This document shows positions 21,401 to 34,752 of a DNA stretch of 64,000 bases, piece by piece. A program made the position numbers and the translations under genes. The stretch is taken from positions 186,001 to 250,000 of the forward strand of contig JALRMH010000044.1 in assembly GCA_026119935.1 (NCBI GenBank). Reading direction: 5' to 3'. Under the pieces are notes generated by a model. It was not told the DNA's origin. It worked only from the letters and a program-made list of their open reading frames with translations, and did not search any database. Each line of letters opens with the position of its first letter. The stretch's first letter is position 1. The DNA is from Endothia cerciana (taxonomy: Eukaryota; Ascomycota; Sordariomycetes; Diaporthales; Cryphonectriaceae).

Positions 21401-24400
21401 TACTAGTCGTCAATCCGCATTCGCCTAATGCTCCAATCAGAGTGGCACCTGCGTTGACCCAGCCCATCCGCTCAATCTCACACAAGGCGCCGTCCGCCTC
21501 TCTGAAGATAAGCTGCAACCAGACGCACCGCCCTCACATTGTCAACGTTGCTAGGTTCCGAGTTGGAAGGTCGGCCGGTGGAGTACCGCCCCGCGATATG
21601 TGCTTTGGGAGCCAGATCTGTGGATATCTGCTCTTTGTACGCCTCCGTACCGGTAGTATTCGTGAGAACGCCGCCGCCGGCCCCACTTGTTCAACACAGA
21701 CTGCCATCATGTTGACGTCGGCAACACGCATTCGCGGCCCGCGGGACACCGTGCGACCTCGGCTGGGAGGGGACAGGACATCCGATGGGCGAGCGGGTCG
21801 GTCACGGACCCAAGCATCTGGGGGAGGATGATTGTCCGCTCCTGGATTGCCGCGAGACGGGCTCTGGTTGCGTTTCTTTCCAGCCCACCAGACAAGACCG
21901 GACCTCGGAAACCCCGCTATGGTGTCGTCGTAGATGCTGGACTACCAGTTCGACCCTCCCTGCTTTTGAGACCCAATACCTGAAGTACAGGAAATGCCGC
22001 TGTCCTGATGGTGAACAAGTTGAACTCCTTGCAAAGGCATCGAAAATGCACCCGCAAGACTGTAGGAAACGAACTGCGCAAGCTAACCCTCACATAAGCA
22101 CTTGCTACAATGATGAGGGAAGCAGAAGTTGAATGAAAAAGAACTGTCAGGTCATTCAGAACCAACTCGGCACTGCCATCAAGCTGATTGCGCTATTGGA
22201 ATGGTCACTTGCCATCATTTGGCTTCCCTCCTGATGCCCTCGACATATTCCACATTGTTTTGCGTTCCCCTTGCTATCTCGACCACCCGTTCACTGTAGA
22301 ATATGCGTGATCGCAGACCAGTCACCGAGAACGATACATCACTGTCGCATGTGGTCGAGACCTTGCTCGTACCGTCGACATCATGACATTGAGGCGCGGG
22401 TTGGCTTCATCTTAACGAAGCCAAGCAATTGTCGGCTGAAGGTTGATCATCTATTGTCTCGTAGGAGAAGGGAACGGACGACGGGAGGGCAGCAAGATTG
22501 ACGTGATGGTTTAGAGTGAAATATGCTTGCATTTCACCCGTTTCTGGGATCATCTGTGTGAAATACAAACGCGATGAGATGAGATGAGAAGAGGAGTCAC
22601 CCAAGGTGTCAATATATATATAAAACTTGCTGCATTCTATCTTGCGAGAATTCAGCTTGTATCTGATCACGCCATCGTTTTCGCAATAAGCGTCACCCTT
22701 GACGCCCCGGGTGGCTTGCGAATACGAGCCAAAGGCAGTGAAGAATGAAGCACTGCTAGTATGTGAAACAACACCAAAGAAAATTCCAACCACGACGCAA
22801 TGACGCGGTTTCCGAGCGCAGACGCGTAAGCACATTTGAGTGAGAGGCTATTGTTGGAAGTCGCAGTAAGAAGGTCGCCCAGCTCGGCATGGGAGCGGCT
22901 TCTCAATGCAGAAGGCGATTTGGCGCGCAGCCTCGAATGTGATAAACCTTTGAACTTTGAAAATCACTGAACTCGAAGTCACGAGAGCCAATTCGAAACT
23001 TATAAATTACAATGAAACGCTAATAGCACGCTCAACCTGGGATCAGCGCGTTGTGGTCAATACCTCTTCATCCTCATCACTTCCTATGGTCGGACGGCTG
23101 CAGCAGAAAGAGGGAGCCCAGGTCTCAGTTCGAGGCAGCCCTACGAGATGAAGGAGCGAAGTGCACCTCAAACCACTGTCAAGGCGGCAGGGAGGAAAAA
23201 AAATCAATAAGCTTATCCAGAAAGGGGCTGGAAAGAGAAAAGGAACATGGCGTGGCCAACTCGAGCTCGAGATTTGATCTAGCTTGGCATACGTTGAACG
23301 GAGAATCGGGACGCCACAGAATGATAAGGGAGCCTATGGGAGGTTACAATCAGCCTGACCTAGAATGTCCTTGGGATGGGCGTGATAAGTGTGAAACCGA
23401 GCCGGTGGACAGCAGACTCCGACGTTAGGACTCTGGACTCGGACTCGGGGCAATGGGTCCAGGTGGAAAAAAACAATCGGAAGGAAAATCATTATTACCG
23501 GCCAAGAAATATGATGGAAGTTTCAGAGTGAGCAGACTGAAGGTCTCAGCACATCACGGCGGGCGATACTTGGGCGCAAAGGAGATACTTCTGAATCGGG
23601 GGGCGAGGATATTGGTGACATGCCCAGAAAAGTTTCTGGGTTTAGAGGAGGGTGAAACTAGGTTTCCAGCCCATTCACCCTTGTATCTCATCCCTATCTC
23701 CTTGAAGTCATCTCAAACTCGCTTCCAAAACAAAAGACGGGATTCTGTCTTGGCGAAAGGATGATGAATGATTCTGAAGGGAAGATCACAGTTCTGCGGT
23801 TGAGTGATGGGCAGAGTAGCAGATTGTGTCATGTGGTCAAACACAACAGCAGTTATGCTAAAACGTTCAAGTGAACATTGCTTCTCGGGATAATGATGTT
23901 ATCATCGAGATTTTAAAACCCGGAATGGAGCCCATTCAAGTCTATTCCTTCCTTGAACCAAGCCCCAGGATGGTTCCAACTCATGCAAAAGAGTTCCACC
24001 GAAGCGCTGGTGCTACGATGCTGCAGGAGGGCGTCGCACTTTCAAGTGACGATGCCTCCGACGCTGACGCGTACTGGCACCGAAGCTATGCTGAGTGCGG
24101 CGGACCACATAAACGCAGCCAAGATCTCATGGTTTCTGTTTGCTATCCAATCTTTCTATTATTTAGATGTGAGATATCGCAACTGAGGTGCGAATTCATT
24201 CAAGACCTGAAGCGCAGGTTTGGACGAGGTGGTCCAGAAGTAGCAATCCCTCCTTGAATATTGGGCTAGTATGATGTTGTGGAGCATGCAATAAGTATTG
24301 CGTAATTCACTGGTCTCACTATACTCAGAAACATATAGCAGCCCTTCCTTCTCTCGGCGTTGATTATCTCCTGCACACCAAGGGAGCTCGTACACTACAG

Positions 24401-27400
24401 CGGGGGAAGCCTGCCCTGGCTGCTATTCTATGTCGAAGACTTACGTCAAACAACCAATCCACCCAGCCTGTCCTCTCTCGTTACGTCGCGATAACTCTTC
24501 AACATTCTCAGGTCAGATGTGATTATCTGAGATACGTTGATGGATGTGATTGGCATTATATCCCACGGCTGAGTGCTTCCAATGCCCCGGGATCCGGATG
24601 GCTCATAAATCCCCCGTTTAGTCCCCGGAAGCACACCACCCGCGAGGTCGGCGCGGTCTCCGCTCCAGAGAAGTACCCTGCATACATATTGATGAGTTCT
24701 GCAGGTCAAGATACACTTATCTATACCCGGCTGCAGGTCATGTGAGACTCAGACTCTCTGAGTAGGGTGTCAGCACGTGGCCTCCAGGATGAGATGCATC
24801 AAGAAACGCATGTATACATACATCGAAGAGGTGGAGTCCTGACACACAAGAAGTGCCCACTTGTCGAAGCCCAGAATCCCTTGAGACTAGACGTTTGCCG
24901 GTATGCTAACCGCCTGTTTTAAGATGTACCAGCGCACAATCTATCTGTTCAGGCTAAGTCTTGAGCTTCCATACTTGTTCAAAACAGCAGTGTCCCTCAT
25001 TACTGGGACATTTTGCCACAGTCGAGACGATAGGGGCTTCTCACCGGCTAGTTCGAGTCCTGGCACATCAAGGATAGATTCAGCCTATCCCAGCCGACCC
25101 CGTCGCTTCTTGAATGCGAGACCGATGCAATCTCGCCACCAAGATCCAACACAGTCCGGCCCATGCATGGCCTCGCATGGCATGAACCACGATCTAATCT
25201 TCCGTTGGCCTGTGGGAGGGTCAGGATATGAGTCTGGCGAAGGAAGATCAACCACCCTCAGGGCTGCTTAGTCCCGCAGTGTACACCGCGCGTGCGTACC
25301 CGCCCCTCCGGTTGCCACATGAACTCCCCGGTCGGTAGCAATGATAGATTGTCAAGTGACTAAAGTAGCTGCTGGGTCGCGTTCTAAAGAGTACTGACAG
25401 ATCCTGCACGTTCGGGCCGCCCTCCCACAGGAATGATTCTGAAGTGGTGGGATGCTAGGCCAGAGGGTTGCATACAGGTCTGACCTCGCATGGCCGTGGT
25501 CCACTCAGGCGGTTTGGGCCTTTCCTTGCCATTCTATAGTGCTGCTTTGCTATCTAGAGTGGACACCCAAGTCCCCTTAGTGCCCAGGCTGCTTATCATT
25601 GAGTTTGCCACAAAAGACTGCCTCCCTGAGTACTTAAGTAGGCATGGAGATCAGCAAAAGTTCGAAGACAATGAAAGAGAGGAGCACATCTGGGCCAATC
25701 TGTTCAGATACACCAAACTGACAGTGTTGGTGAGTCTACTAGGCAATGAACAAACAGCACGCCTTATATTTCTTTGGGTTTATCGGCGGATGAGGCGGAA
25801 AGTGCTCTCTAATTGTAGAAGTGCGACTTTGCATCCCCAGTTCCGGCAATACGAAAGCATTCTTTGCATAGTTTACCTTGCTTCTTCTCACATAATCATC
25901 TCTTGATTGATTCAAGCCCTTTTTTAACCACCGATAGCAGAGGCGATGGCTTCAGAATCCCTTTTTTTTTTTTTTTCAAAGCCTCTGGGATGAAATCGGC
26001 GAGACAGTATCCCCAACGTCCTTGTACGGCCCGAGCGAAGACGCCGCAAAACCGACCTTTGACTCGAACTACCAGACCAGGAAACCCCATCGCCAGCTTC
26101 TTGGACGAGATAAGATCGCAAGAACCTAGTTTATCAACATTTGTCCGATCTTCTTGGACTCTTGGAAGGCGGCGAGGGCAAGACAGTACTGTATTCTCCC
26201 GCGAACACGCAGCCAACAGCCTTCAGCTGCTCGATATCACCGAAGATGTTGTATACGATGGTGACTGCATTATGGTCGAAAATATGGTCCTCAACAGGCT
26301 TCAACTTCATGGCTGACAGGCTGAGACTAGGCGGCCGTAATGACGGTCACAGCGTTCGCTTTACCTACTCGAATCGTCACAATACCAACAGATGACGAGG
26401 ACCGTCTTATTAGCAGATTGGTCTTCGCTATACACTGGAAGAACGTAGGCCGAGGCTGTTCTTGGAATACATACTGGCCACCGCCATTGAGATGGCGAGC
26501 TGGAGGACCGCGGCGTCCGTGAAGTCTACATGATCAATAATCTTTGTAGTCAAGTTGCTATTAACAGCTCTGTAGAGCTAAAATGCGCTACATTGACAAA
26601 CTTAACGGAGATATCGCGGTCATGCCTAGTCATTCATTAGAAAGACCAGTAGGCATGGATAGTCATCACCCCGGGTGCTCGAATGGGCCATCACGACAGA
26701 TAATGAGCCCCAAAATATTAATCATAGTAACACTCGATCTCCGTCTTTTGGATCTCTTCATCGCACTGCCTATCTCGGCGGATCTCGCCAGCGATTTCAT
26801 TGCTAAGAATGAACGGCAGTTTAGCTTAGTCCAGGAAGAATCCATCCTGCATTTTCCAATCGACTGGGTTGATGGTAACAACACGGGTTCATACCACGAC
26901 TTCATCAGCTTTGAGCCTGGCAGGCTTCTGTTCTGTCCTTGGAGAGAGGCAGGCCGACAAGTCATATCATCTGGAGTGCAGGCATGCCCCTGCCTTTTAA
27001 CAAAGACATGCAAAAACTCGAACACGAATATCCAGGGGCAGATGATCTCACCTTGCATTCGAAGGAAACTGATAGTGATACAGAGTAGACAGAAAGTTCA
27101 GAATACGGACCATTAGAAGGACTTGGTGTCTCCGGCTTACTACTCAGGTATTTTGTCTGTCTGTTGTGCTGAAACCTAGCTTATGTAAACGGTATGCTGA
27201 TCTGTACACTTTATGACTAGGCTTCCCTATCATCATCTGTCTGAAGAGTCTCAGTATCATTGGTGATCATCTTCGCGATGAGACAGAGTACACAACAACA
27301 TGGCCAGGACTGGCTGACATAGGCGTCGAGGATACGTATTCGGCTGTATTAAGCTCAGGATACCATTCTTGCTTTCGAATTAAGAAGGTGCAGTGTTCTA

Positions 27401-28074
27401 TAACAGCATGGCGTCCATAAATGAGAGGAGTGTGTTATTTAACTACTCGTTTCAAGTGTAAAAGAGGACTCAATAGGTTTCCATGCAATAACGCTTGATG
27501 CGTTCCGTACACACCTTCCCGCTCTGATACTGATTCTGTTGGCGAAACAATCTGCTGAAGCTGGAGCGCGTTGTTGCTAAGCGCAGTAACGCCTGAAAGT
27601 AGAGTTGCTTCTCAAGGCGACGTAGGAGTAGACATAGAAACACTTATAGCATAGACCTTTATTCAGACTTGTGGTGCTCGTTCATCATATGCATACGAAC
27701 TTTCCATCTGCTCAGAAAGGTTGTTTCTCCTGGACAACCTCCCCCCTCCCCAAGACCTTTCATGCCAGCTGTGCCTGTGGTCGTAGCTATCAAAACCGAT
27801 TATAGCAAATACATACGAAATGAGAAGCCATAATTTCATTGCTCAAGCCGATACTTTCTGACTAGGCTCATGAAAACGGTCCTGGGAAATAAATCCTCCT
27901 CGAACCTCGAAATCACGTAGATAGCACGTTACCTGTCTAACCCTAACCCTACTAACTACATAAAAAAAAAAGTATCTACAGTCGAGGCGGGGTTTGCCGC
28001 TCCTTGCCGGACCCGTGACGATTAAACTGCTTCATTGAGGCTCGCGATCGATCGTTCTTCTCTCGACTGGGACC
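18422..28074. other. 9.6-kb stretch with no supported gene
   Basis: After the AflR-like gene there is a poly(A) signal and a T run, then mixed-composition DNA with no frame that resembles a known family. The longest frames are 26583-27116 (+, 177 codons) and 20900-21391 (+, 163 codons); neither shows motifs, and opposite-strand frames there are nearly as long. T runs occur at about 18667, 20463 and 25969. A telomere-like CTAACCCTAACCCTA lies at 27937-27951. Confidence 0.5.
18641..18646 (+). terminator. Putative poly(A) signal AATAAA of the AflR-like gene
   Basis: A perfect AATAAA sits about 220 nt after the stop codon, followed within 30 nt by a T-rich run. This fits a fungal 3' end. The assignment is positional only. 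Confidence 0.45.
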
Positions 28075-29629
28075 GTGAGACCGAAGTGCAAGGCAGTCTG
28101 TGCGAACATCATGGATACGGACAATGAATACGTGATCATCACTTGCGACGATGCTCCAAACTGTCCACATCTCGGCTGCAAGCCCACGGAGCAACAACTT
28201 GAACCTGCGGCCGGCCGCAATCAAGGACCGTTTATAGTACGTACCAATGAGTTGGCACGCACGGGCATCGAGATAAATCTCAGCACAGAAAAGATCGCTC
28301 GTCACGACAACCGGCCAGCTTTCTTGGGTCACATTAGCTTTTTCGTGGACAGCATCGCCGAAGCACTGTGGCCCGTCAACCAGAAGATCCATGACAATCC
28401 TGAACTGGGCTTCGAGGAGTACATCGCCCACGAGACCCTCACTAGCTTCATGCGTTCTCAAGAAGGATGGCGAGTTACCTCATCCGCCTATGGAATGGAG
28501 ACTGCATGGATAGCGGAGTATGACAGTGGTGTAGAGGGCCCGGTGATCTCATTTAACGTAGAGATGGGTGAGATCTCGACTTCGTTCAATCTGGCTTTAT
28601 GAATCTATAGCTGATTGTAGACTAGATGCACTTGTCGGTATTGGCCACGCCTGCGGACATAATCTCATCGCCACTGCTTCCCTTGGCGGTGCGCTGGCTA
28701 CCACGTTCATCATGAAGCAGTACTCTGTCCCTGGCAAGGTCATCCTCTTTGGCACGCCTGCCGAAGAAGGCGGCGGCGGCAAAATCCGGCTCATTGAAGC
28801 AGGTGCTTACCGTGACCACCGGGTCGATATCAGTCTGATGTCTCATCCAGGAATCACCGCAGATTGTGCACTCATGCCGACTACCGCATATACCAGGTTC
28901 CGGGTTGAGTACTTCGGAAAGGAGGCCCACGCTGCCGCAAATCCCTGGCTCGGTATCAATGCTCTGGATGCACTGATCACGGCGTACAATGCCCTGAGCG
29001 TGCTGCGCCAACAGACCATGCCGGGAGATATCATCCAGGGTCACATCACCGACGGCGGAGCAGCACCGAACATAATACATGCGTACGCGGCTGGCGTCTT
29101 TGCTGTCCGTGCCGACACGCTCTCGCGTCTGAAGCAGTTGAGGGCGAAGGTGAATGCCTGTTTCGAGGCGGGTGCGGAAGCCACAGGTGCAAGGTTGGAG
29201 ATGACAGAGCTGCAGGAGTACGCGAACAATGTCCCAAATCGGGTGCTGGCGAGAAGCTATACGCGTTACTGGAACAAACTGGTGCCGTACAAGGAGAATC
29301 CCGACGAACCACCAACGAACAAGATCCCCCTTGACCAGGACAAGGATCAAGCCCGAGGCATCACGAGGGCGAGTACGGACCAGGGCAACGTGAGCTACGA
29401 GATGCCGAGTCTGCATGTTGGCTTCTCCATTGTACCTGGTCCTGAAGGACAAGGACCTCATAACCCTGAGTTTGCGAACGCAGCAGGGAAAAGGGATGCC
29501 TTTAACAAGTGCTTGAGGGTATCTAAGGCGCTGGCCGGGACAGCACTAGATATACTTACGCAGAAGGGTCTGTTGCAGCAAGCCAAGGATGCTTGGGAGG
29601 AGGACATGGAGAGGTCGGGTAGGAACTGA
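28075..29629 (+). CDS. M20 family metallopeptidase/amidohydrolase (M20D, PM20D2-like)
   Basis: A predicted zinc-dependent hydrolase of N-acyl or peptide bonds, cytosolic. Two exons, 28075-28567 and 28626-29629, join in frame across a 58-nt intron; the acceptor at 28625 was preferred over an earlier tag because it restores the family sequence EMDALVGIGHACGHN. Metal-site motifs are GHACGHN, the EEGGGG catalytic-glutamate region, a SHPG/KEAHAAANPW histidine pair and a C-terminal HNPEF histidine, all present. Family members are about 420 residues and their homology normally starts near the DSIAEALWPVNQ segment (around 28342). The first 80-90 codons predicted here (from 28075 or 28111) may therefore be untranslated or belong to a different upstream exon. 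A possible donor gtacgt at 28237 and acceptor at 28337 hint at that. The gene converges on the membrane-protein gene with only 120 bp between stops. Confidence 0.85.
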
Positions 29630-29749
29630 ATTTAATGAAGTCCGGCCAAAGCCGATATGATACATTAAGGTTTTGTCATTATTTAATTTTTCCTATTTGA
29701 GTTTTCTAATTTGATAGGAATAGACATTCCCTCCGAGATCGTCTCGCAA

Positions 29750-31769
29750 TTAGTGTTCACCCAAAGATGGCGGCCAGGACGTTTTGTAATCGAGATAATA
29801 TACCTTCGGCGCGTTCGCCACGACCACGTCGTGATTACTCACTTCTGGCGCTGAGGCCGTGCTTTGGGTACATCTGGTTCTTTTAAAGAACGTGGATTCG
29901 TGAAGCTGCTGTAGCTCATCCATTTCAACATTCGCGTAACCGCTATTCTCGCCGTCGGGTTCCTCATCATGGATGACTCGAAATTCCTTCATCAAGCGGC
30001 TACCGACTCCTTCTTCGATTCCACTTTATACTAGTCAGTTCTCTATTCGCAATGTTGAGGGAAAGGTTCGTGGCTCACAAGACGTTGTAATATATGAACT
30101 TGAATAGGAGAGGCACCCACACCATGACTGAGACCAGCTGACCGAAAGACCACGAACCCCAAGTGTTTGAGCCGTCAGTCATGATGAAAGTAATTGTGAG
30201 CAGGTTCATCAGATAGTAGGCCACCGTTCCTGCTAGGAAATATTCTAGTAGAGACCACAGAGAACGGATAGAACGCCGGCATATTTTCCTTCCTACTCGC
30301 GAAACAGGATGATTCTCATAGTTCAAGCCGTCAAACCATGCGTTGATGGATTTGAAGAAATACCAGTTCTGAACTCTCGGGATTAGGAAATCGATAGTTA
30401 GCATAGAGACCCCACAATAGGCAATGTAGATTCCGCCGCCAATTCCTTGTGTGGGGCTGCCGCCTAGCCATGTGTTGCAGTACACCATTGGGTTGGCGTT
30501 GTGACCGCACTCGTTCACGGGGTTCTCGGCTTTGAGCACATCCCACAGAACGTCGAAGCTTGAGATGAGCGAGTTCCTTCTTGCCTGCACCGCCAGCGCC
30601 AGGACAAAAGTGATCCAGAGAAGGGCGAACGAATACCACCACCGCTTGTCGTAGCGCTGTAGGATATATTGCACGAGCAGTATTGGCAGTATGCCATTCA
30701 CGGCAAGCATCTGCACGAGCTCGCTGTCTAGGATTGCCTCGCCAAAGCTGCTAGTCGAATGCGCATCCGACTGCGAAGTGCCGCTAGGCTTGAAGGTCGC
30801 CAGCGTGGCGATCTGAATGGCGCCGATGAAAAAGGACTGGACCTCCTGGAACTCGACGAGCGTGGAGACCGTTGCGGCATGCAGGCGGAGCCGGCGAAGG
30901 CGGCGCTGCATGACATTTGCTCGTTTCCACGCAGACTTCCTCCGGTCCGCCTCTTCGTAGTATTGTGGGCACGACAAGTTGGGATCGAAGCCAGGTTCGA
31001 GATTTTTCTCTCTTATAAACAGTAAAGCTGGCCAGGCCATTATGCGCGACCAAGAGGTGAGCACCTTGATGATGAGCCAGAAGACGATGGCCGCGCTGAT
31101 TTGCAGGAGATAAGAGTTCATGACACCCGGGCCAGCAATGTCAGAGTTGACTTGCAAGCCTACATTTTCGCAGTAGGTTCTTAAGCCTTCCTGGATGGTC
31201 CCTAGATTCTCGGCAGTAGCCGTAATGTTTTCCAGACTCAGCATCCAGCTAGAACAGGTGGATATGTTGTTCTGGCTGCATGAGGCAACTGCGCAGTCGA
31301 CGACATCCTGAACAATCTGGGCCCCATTCCACGCTGTGAGGTTTCCAAGGTTGAATTGTTTGACGGCCTCGGTGTTTTGGTCATATGACTGATTCCAAGA
31401 AAAGGTACCATTTTGGAGCAACATCGCGGCGGAACCCAGGCTAAGACAAGTCCCCAAATTGAAGGGTAAGAACAAGGTCGCAGGGTCGAAACAGACGGTC
31501 GAGCAGTCCCCTGGTGGCCCACTCAAATGATCCGAGGAGCTGACCGCACAGTCTCCAGCCTCCAGGACGAATTCATTGTGGAGATACCCATCCCCTTCAG
31601 GGACCAGTATCGACCATGCGCTGGCCGCAAATGGGTAAGCCAAAATTTCGATCTCGTATACGAGGTCACCGCTTCGGTCAAAAGGATCCCGATCTGCAAC
31701 TATCACCCCAAAGTCTTGGGAATTCGATCTTGAATCAGTCATATTTAGCACGTCTGCCTTGTGTCCCAT
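29750..31769 (-). CDS. Seven-transmembrane fungal membrane protein
   Basis: Two exons, 31769-30079 and 30023-29750, join in frame across a 55-nt intron (donor gtgagc, acceptor ataaag) to give 654 residues. An N-terminal region of about 215 residues is rich in Cys and N-glycosylation sequons (for example NGT, NQS, NLT, NIS, NIT), so it is probably extracellular. It ends in the pattern YC...NSDIAGPGV that precedes the first membrane helix in many fungal 7-TM proteins. TM1 is at about 217-240; a basic loop follows, then six more hydrophobic helices and a cytoplasmic-looking acidic tail. No transporter or receptor signature is recognised. No signal peptide is seen, so a short upstream exon may be missing. 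Function is unknown. Confidence 0.75.
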
Positions 31770-32423
31770 CCGGGCTCCAGAAGCTTTGTTACCATGCTAT
31801 CAACTCTTTGCTGTGTTTGCGTCTTGCCTGGAGGATGTTCGACCGTTATGCAAAGACTTGCCGGGATTCGAATGCTGGGGACCTTCAAAGTCCGCGAAGA
31901 AGCGTCTGTGGATTGTTTATCGACTGAGTGAAGGTCTTAGATGACAAGTAAATGTGAGAGTCAAGTGCGAGATTAAATTGTCTCGAGATGGTTGCCTGGA
32001 TTAGCGGGTCTGGTCCAGTGGCCTCACTCGGGACGCAAGGTTATTCAGCTCGTCTCAGAATTCTCGCGTGTAAGTCAGACCCAATCAATTGGAGGATTGT
32101 GATCCCTGTGTCAGCGACCAAACAAATTGGGCATTCTTCGAATGAGGGCATTTTCCGGAACTGCAAAGACCAGATCTCATTGAGAGTTCTTACGACCTTG
32201 TGCTGACAGGCTGAGACAAGCCGACATCCGCCTGTGAAACGTTGTGCGGCCATATGATAGCAACAGCGCAGAATGTAGAAACGACTTCACTTATTCGGGC
32301 AGTGCAATGCATAGGAATATCAACGTGATTTCCGCAGCGACACGTATGCCTGCACAATGTGCAGACTCTCCAAGTAATTGATCAGGTATGTGTTCTGAAG
32401 GAAGGTCTGCTTTGTGCTGCCTC
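31770..32423. other. Intergenic region
   Basis: This lies between the 5' end of the membrane-protein gene and the 3' end of the DUF1264 gene, both on the minus strand. A missing first exon of the membrane protein could be here. No other feature is recognised. Confidence 0.45.
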
Positions 32424-33462
32424 CTACTTCCAAGTCGCATCAGCGTCATGATGAATCTCGGGGTCCTGAATGTGCTCTCGAAGTTCTTTCTTCCTTTTCC
32501 AGTCTGAGCCAAACCTGGTGTCTCTGTTACCGATGACCTTCTCGAACTCCGGCATCTGCTCGGCCTTCGCTGTAGAGTTGTCAGCGTGCTGTGCATATTT
32601 GCGAAACGCCTTGGCTGCGCTGTGCCATCGGAAACTATGCTTACTGAAGCTGGTCATCAGTTTTGGCTCTCCCAAGGGGATCTTGTGGCCCTCGTCCACC
32701 TGCCACAAGTGGTATACCTTTTTTGGTGTCAGCATTTGATACAGCTCTGGTGAACACGCCCGTGGGCTGACTCACTTTACCATAAAGCTCAATGACGTCT
32801 TGCATCTCCGCAGTCTCAGCCTTCTCCCAGGCAGCCCTGGCCACCAACAGGTGTTAGCAGTTGCAACCCCAATGTCATACACACATACTTCCTTGACTTC
32901 CAACAGAATGCATCATCTGCTGGACGGGGAAACCAAAACCACGGGGTTCGACATACTGAGGCACAAGAACTGATGGCTGAGGCATGATGAGCATGCCGGA
33001 CTTGACTTCAAAGACATGGCTGTGCCAGAGCCTGCGCTCCTCAGCGTCGAGCGTCTCGTACAGCTTTGGCGTGATCATGTACTCGATGCCAATCAACCGA
33101 GCACCTGGCTCAGGGCTGTCGTAGAGGATACACTGACGGACATCTACATGGGGAACATAGCGCGTCAGTCGTAGCTACAATCAATCGTCACATTTTCGAG
33201 GTCACACTCACCCTCGGTCAGGTGGCTGCAGTAGTGATTTGCCTCGACGAAGCGTTTAGGGTCGTCGGCATAGACATGGAAGGCGTTCAAGTGGGCGCAG
33301 ATGGACTTGACCGGCGCGAAATCCTAATGTGCACACGGCATCAGGTGCTGTACATGACAATCGGAGCTTGACGTGTATACATACCTGGGTCAATGCCGCG
33401 CCCGTCTCGAGGACCTTGCTCTTCGTAGTGCGATCGTCACCAGCAGCCTGCGATGACTCCAT
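32424..33462 (-). CDS. DUF1264 / oil-body-associated-protein-like protein
   Basis: Five exons, 33462-33385, 33323-33212, 33143-32885, 32836-32776 and 32717-32424, close in frame to give 267 residues. The domain shows the family landmarks in order: [17 protein letters not shown], the EANHYCSHL histidine/cysteine segment, [34 protein letters not shown], and [15 protein letters not shown] running into [18 protein letters not shown]. Plant relatives (OBAP) associate with oil bodies; fungal members have no assigned role. The third donor is ambiguous: gtgtgt at 32884 keeps the frame, whereas the stronger gtatgt just before it does not. About 25 extra residues precede that junction compared with my memory of the family. 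The last acceptor (aaaaag) is pyrimidine-poor but follows a good CTGAC branch point. Confidence 0.85.
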
Positions 33463-33610
33463 CTTGTAAGGTTGCACGTAAACCGTTGTCGTGATGCTGC
33501 GGCAGTTTTGGCACAAGTCGACAGCTGACGGAGTTGTCGCTCTCTGGGTTATATTCTAAAATCGTTTCTGGAGCAGTCGAGGTGGAAGGTTCGGTTGGTG
33601 TGAGAGGTCC

Positions 33611-33620
33611 TTTATATAAA
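33611..33620 (-). promoter_or_regulatory. TATA-like box of the DUF1264 gene
   Basis: The palindrome TTTATATAAA lies about 150 nt upstream of the ATG at 33462. Position and sequence fit a TATA box. Confidence 0.5.
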
Positions 33621-33829
33621 GCGGTTCAAGACTCCCTGACGTCAGCGGATCCCCGAGGTGCCCGGGCTGCGTGGAGTTCATAGGGCCGTCTCAGTACAAA
33701 GGCGTACCATAGTAGACATAATATGGGATCCCATATTCTGCGAACTCTGACTGATCAAATGTACGCGAAAATATGAATAATTCTCACCACAATGCAGTAC
33801 AAAGAAATGCACAGTTCTGAGCCCTCTTT

Positions 33830-34713
33830 TTGAATAAGTACCCAGGTACTTGGGTCTGCTTTCGGGTTAGGGTCCTACTACCCGGCCCCCTACACCGAAG
33901 AAGAAAAAAATCAAAAAAATCAAAAGACGTACCCAGCTCCTCGAGTACGTAGTTGTTACCAAGTACCTGCTTGGCACATACTTTGTCGAGAAAAAAATTT
34001 CTTGTTTCGAGCGACAAATTGAATAGGATCTCCAATAAATCTATAGAATAAATCAAATTGAGTACGTAGCGAGGGTTAAGTTAAGTCTAAGTTATTACAA
34101 AACCATATATCTGTAGCATTTCATCTCTACTATACTCTGATAATATTCAGGAGCAGGGAGACATCTTCGTCCTCGGGGAAAGCATCAGAGATCTCGCGAC
34201 AAGTCAGCAGAAGAGTTAGGGAAACTTAAAGATTATAAAGAGGCTACTCATACTTATCTGCTAACTGCAGGGCTTTTTAATAAAAAGCTCTGTAATATAA
34301 TAGAGAGCATAGTTGATATAAACATGCTCAGGCTTGAGGGGCACGCGGTAGTGATTTGCAAACTTCGCGATAGTATTATTAAGACCTGCTTAAGAGAAGA
34401 TCTCGATGTAGCAGGGAGAAGGCGGAGAGATCTCGGCGAGAGTAGGCTTCAAGACGAAAGTAGAAGGGAAAACAAAGCATCGCATAAGAGGCATCAGAGA
34501 CGTCGAAAAGGAGCCTCAATAGATATAGCGAGAGCCGAGGCACATCGTCAAAACGCAGCGAAGAGAAACCGCGGAAGGGTCGCGAAAGGATTGCAGTATG
34601 GAGGTTTCGTCCAGCTTTCAAGCAAGGTTGTCCTCCCTGAGTATTCGTAGAGGGTCCGCATGCTTATATAAGGCGTTAACTATATATTTAAGTATATATC
34701 TAACTAGCGTGAA

Positions 34714-34752
<39 letters not shown>

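Noticed and set aside
26583..27116. 177-codon plus-strand frame
   Set aside because: No recognisable motif, AT-rich codon use, and a 130-codon frame on the other strand; not distinguishable from chance.
27937..27951. Telomere-like CTAACCCTAACCCTA, and a similar pair near 46005
   Set aside because: Only two repeat units each; too short to call an interstitial telomere or chromosome end.
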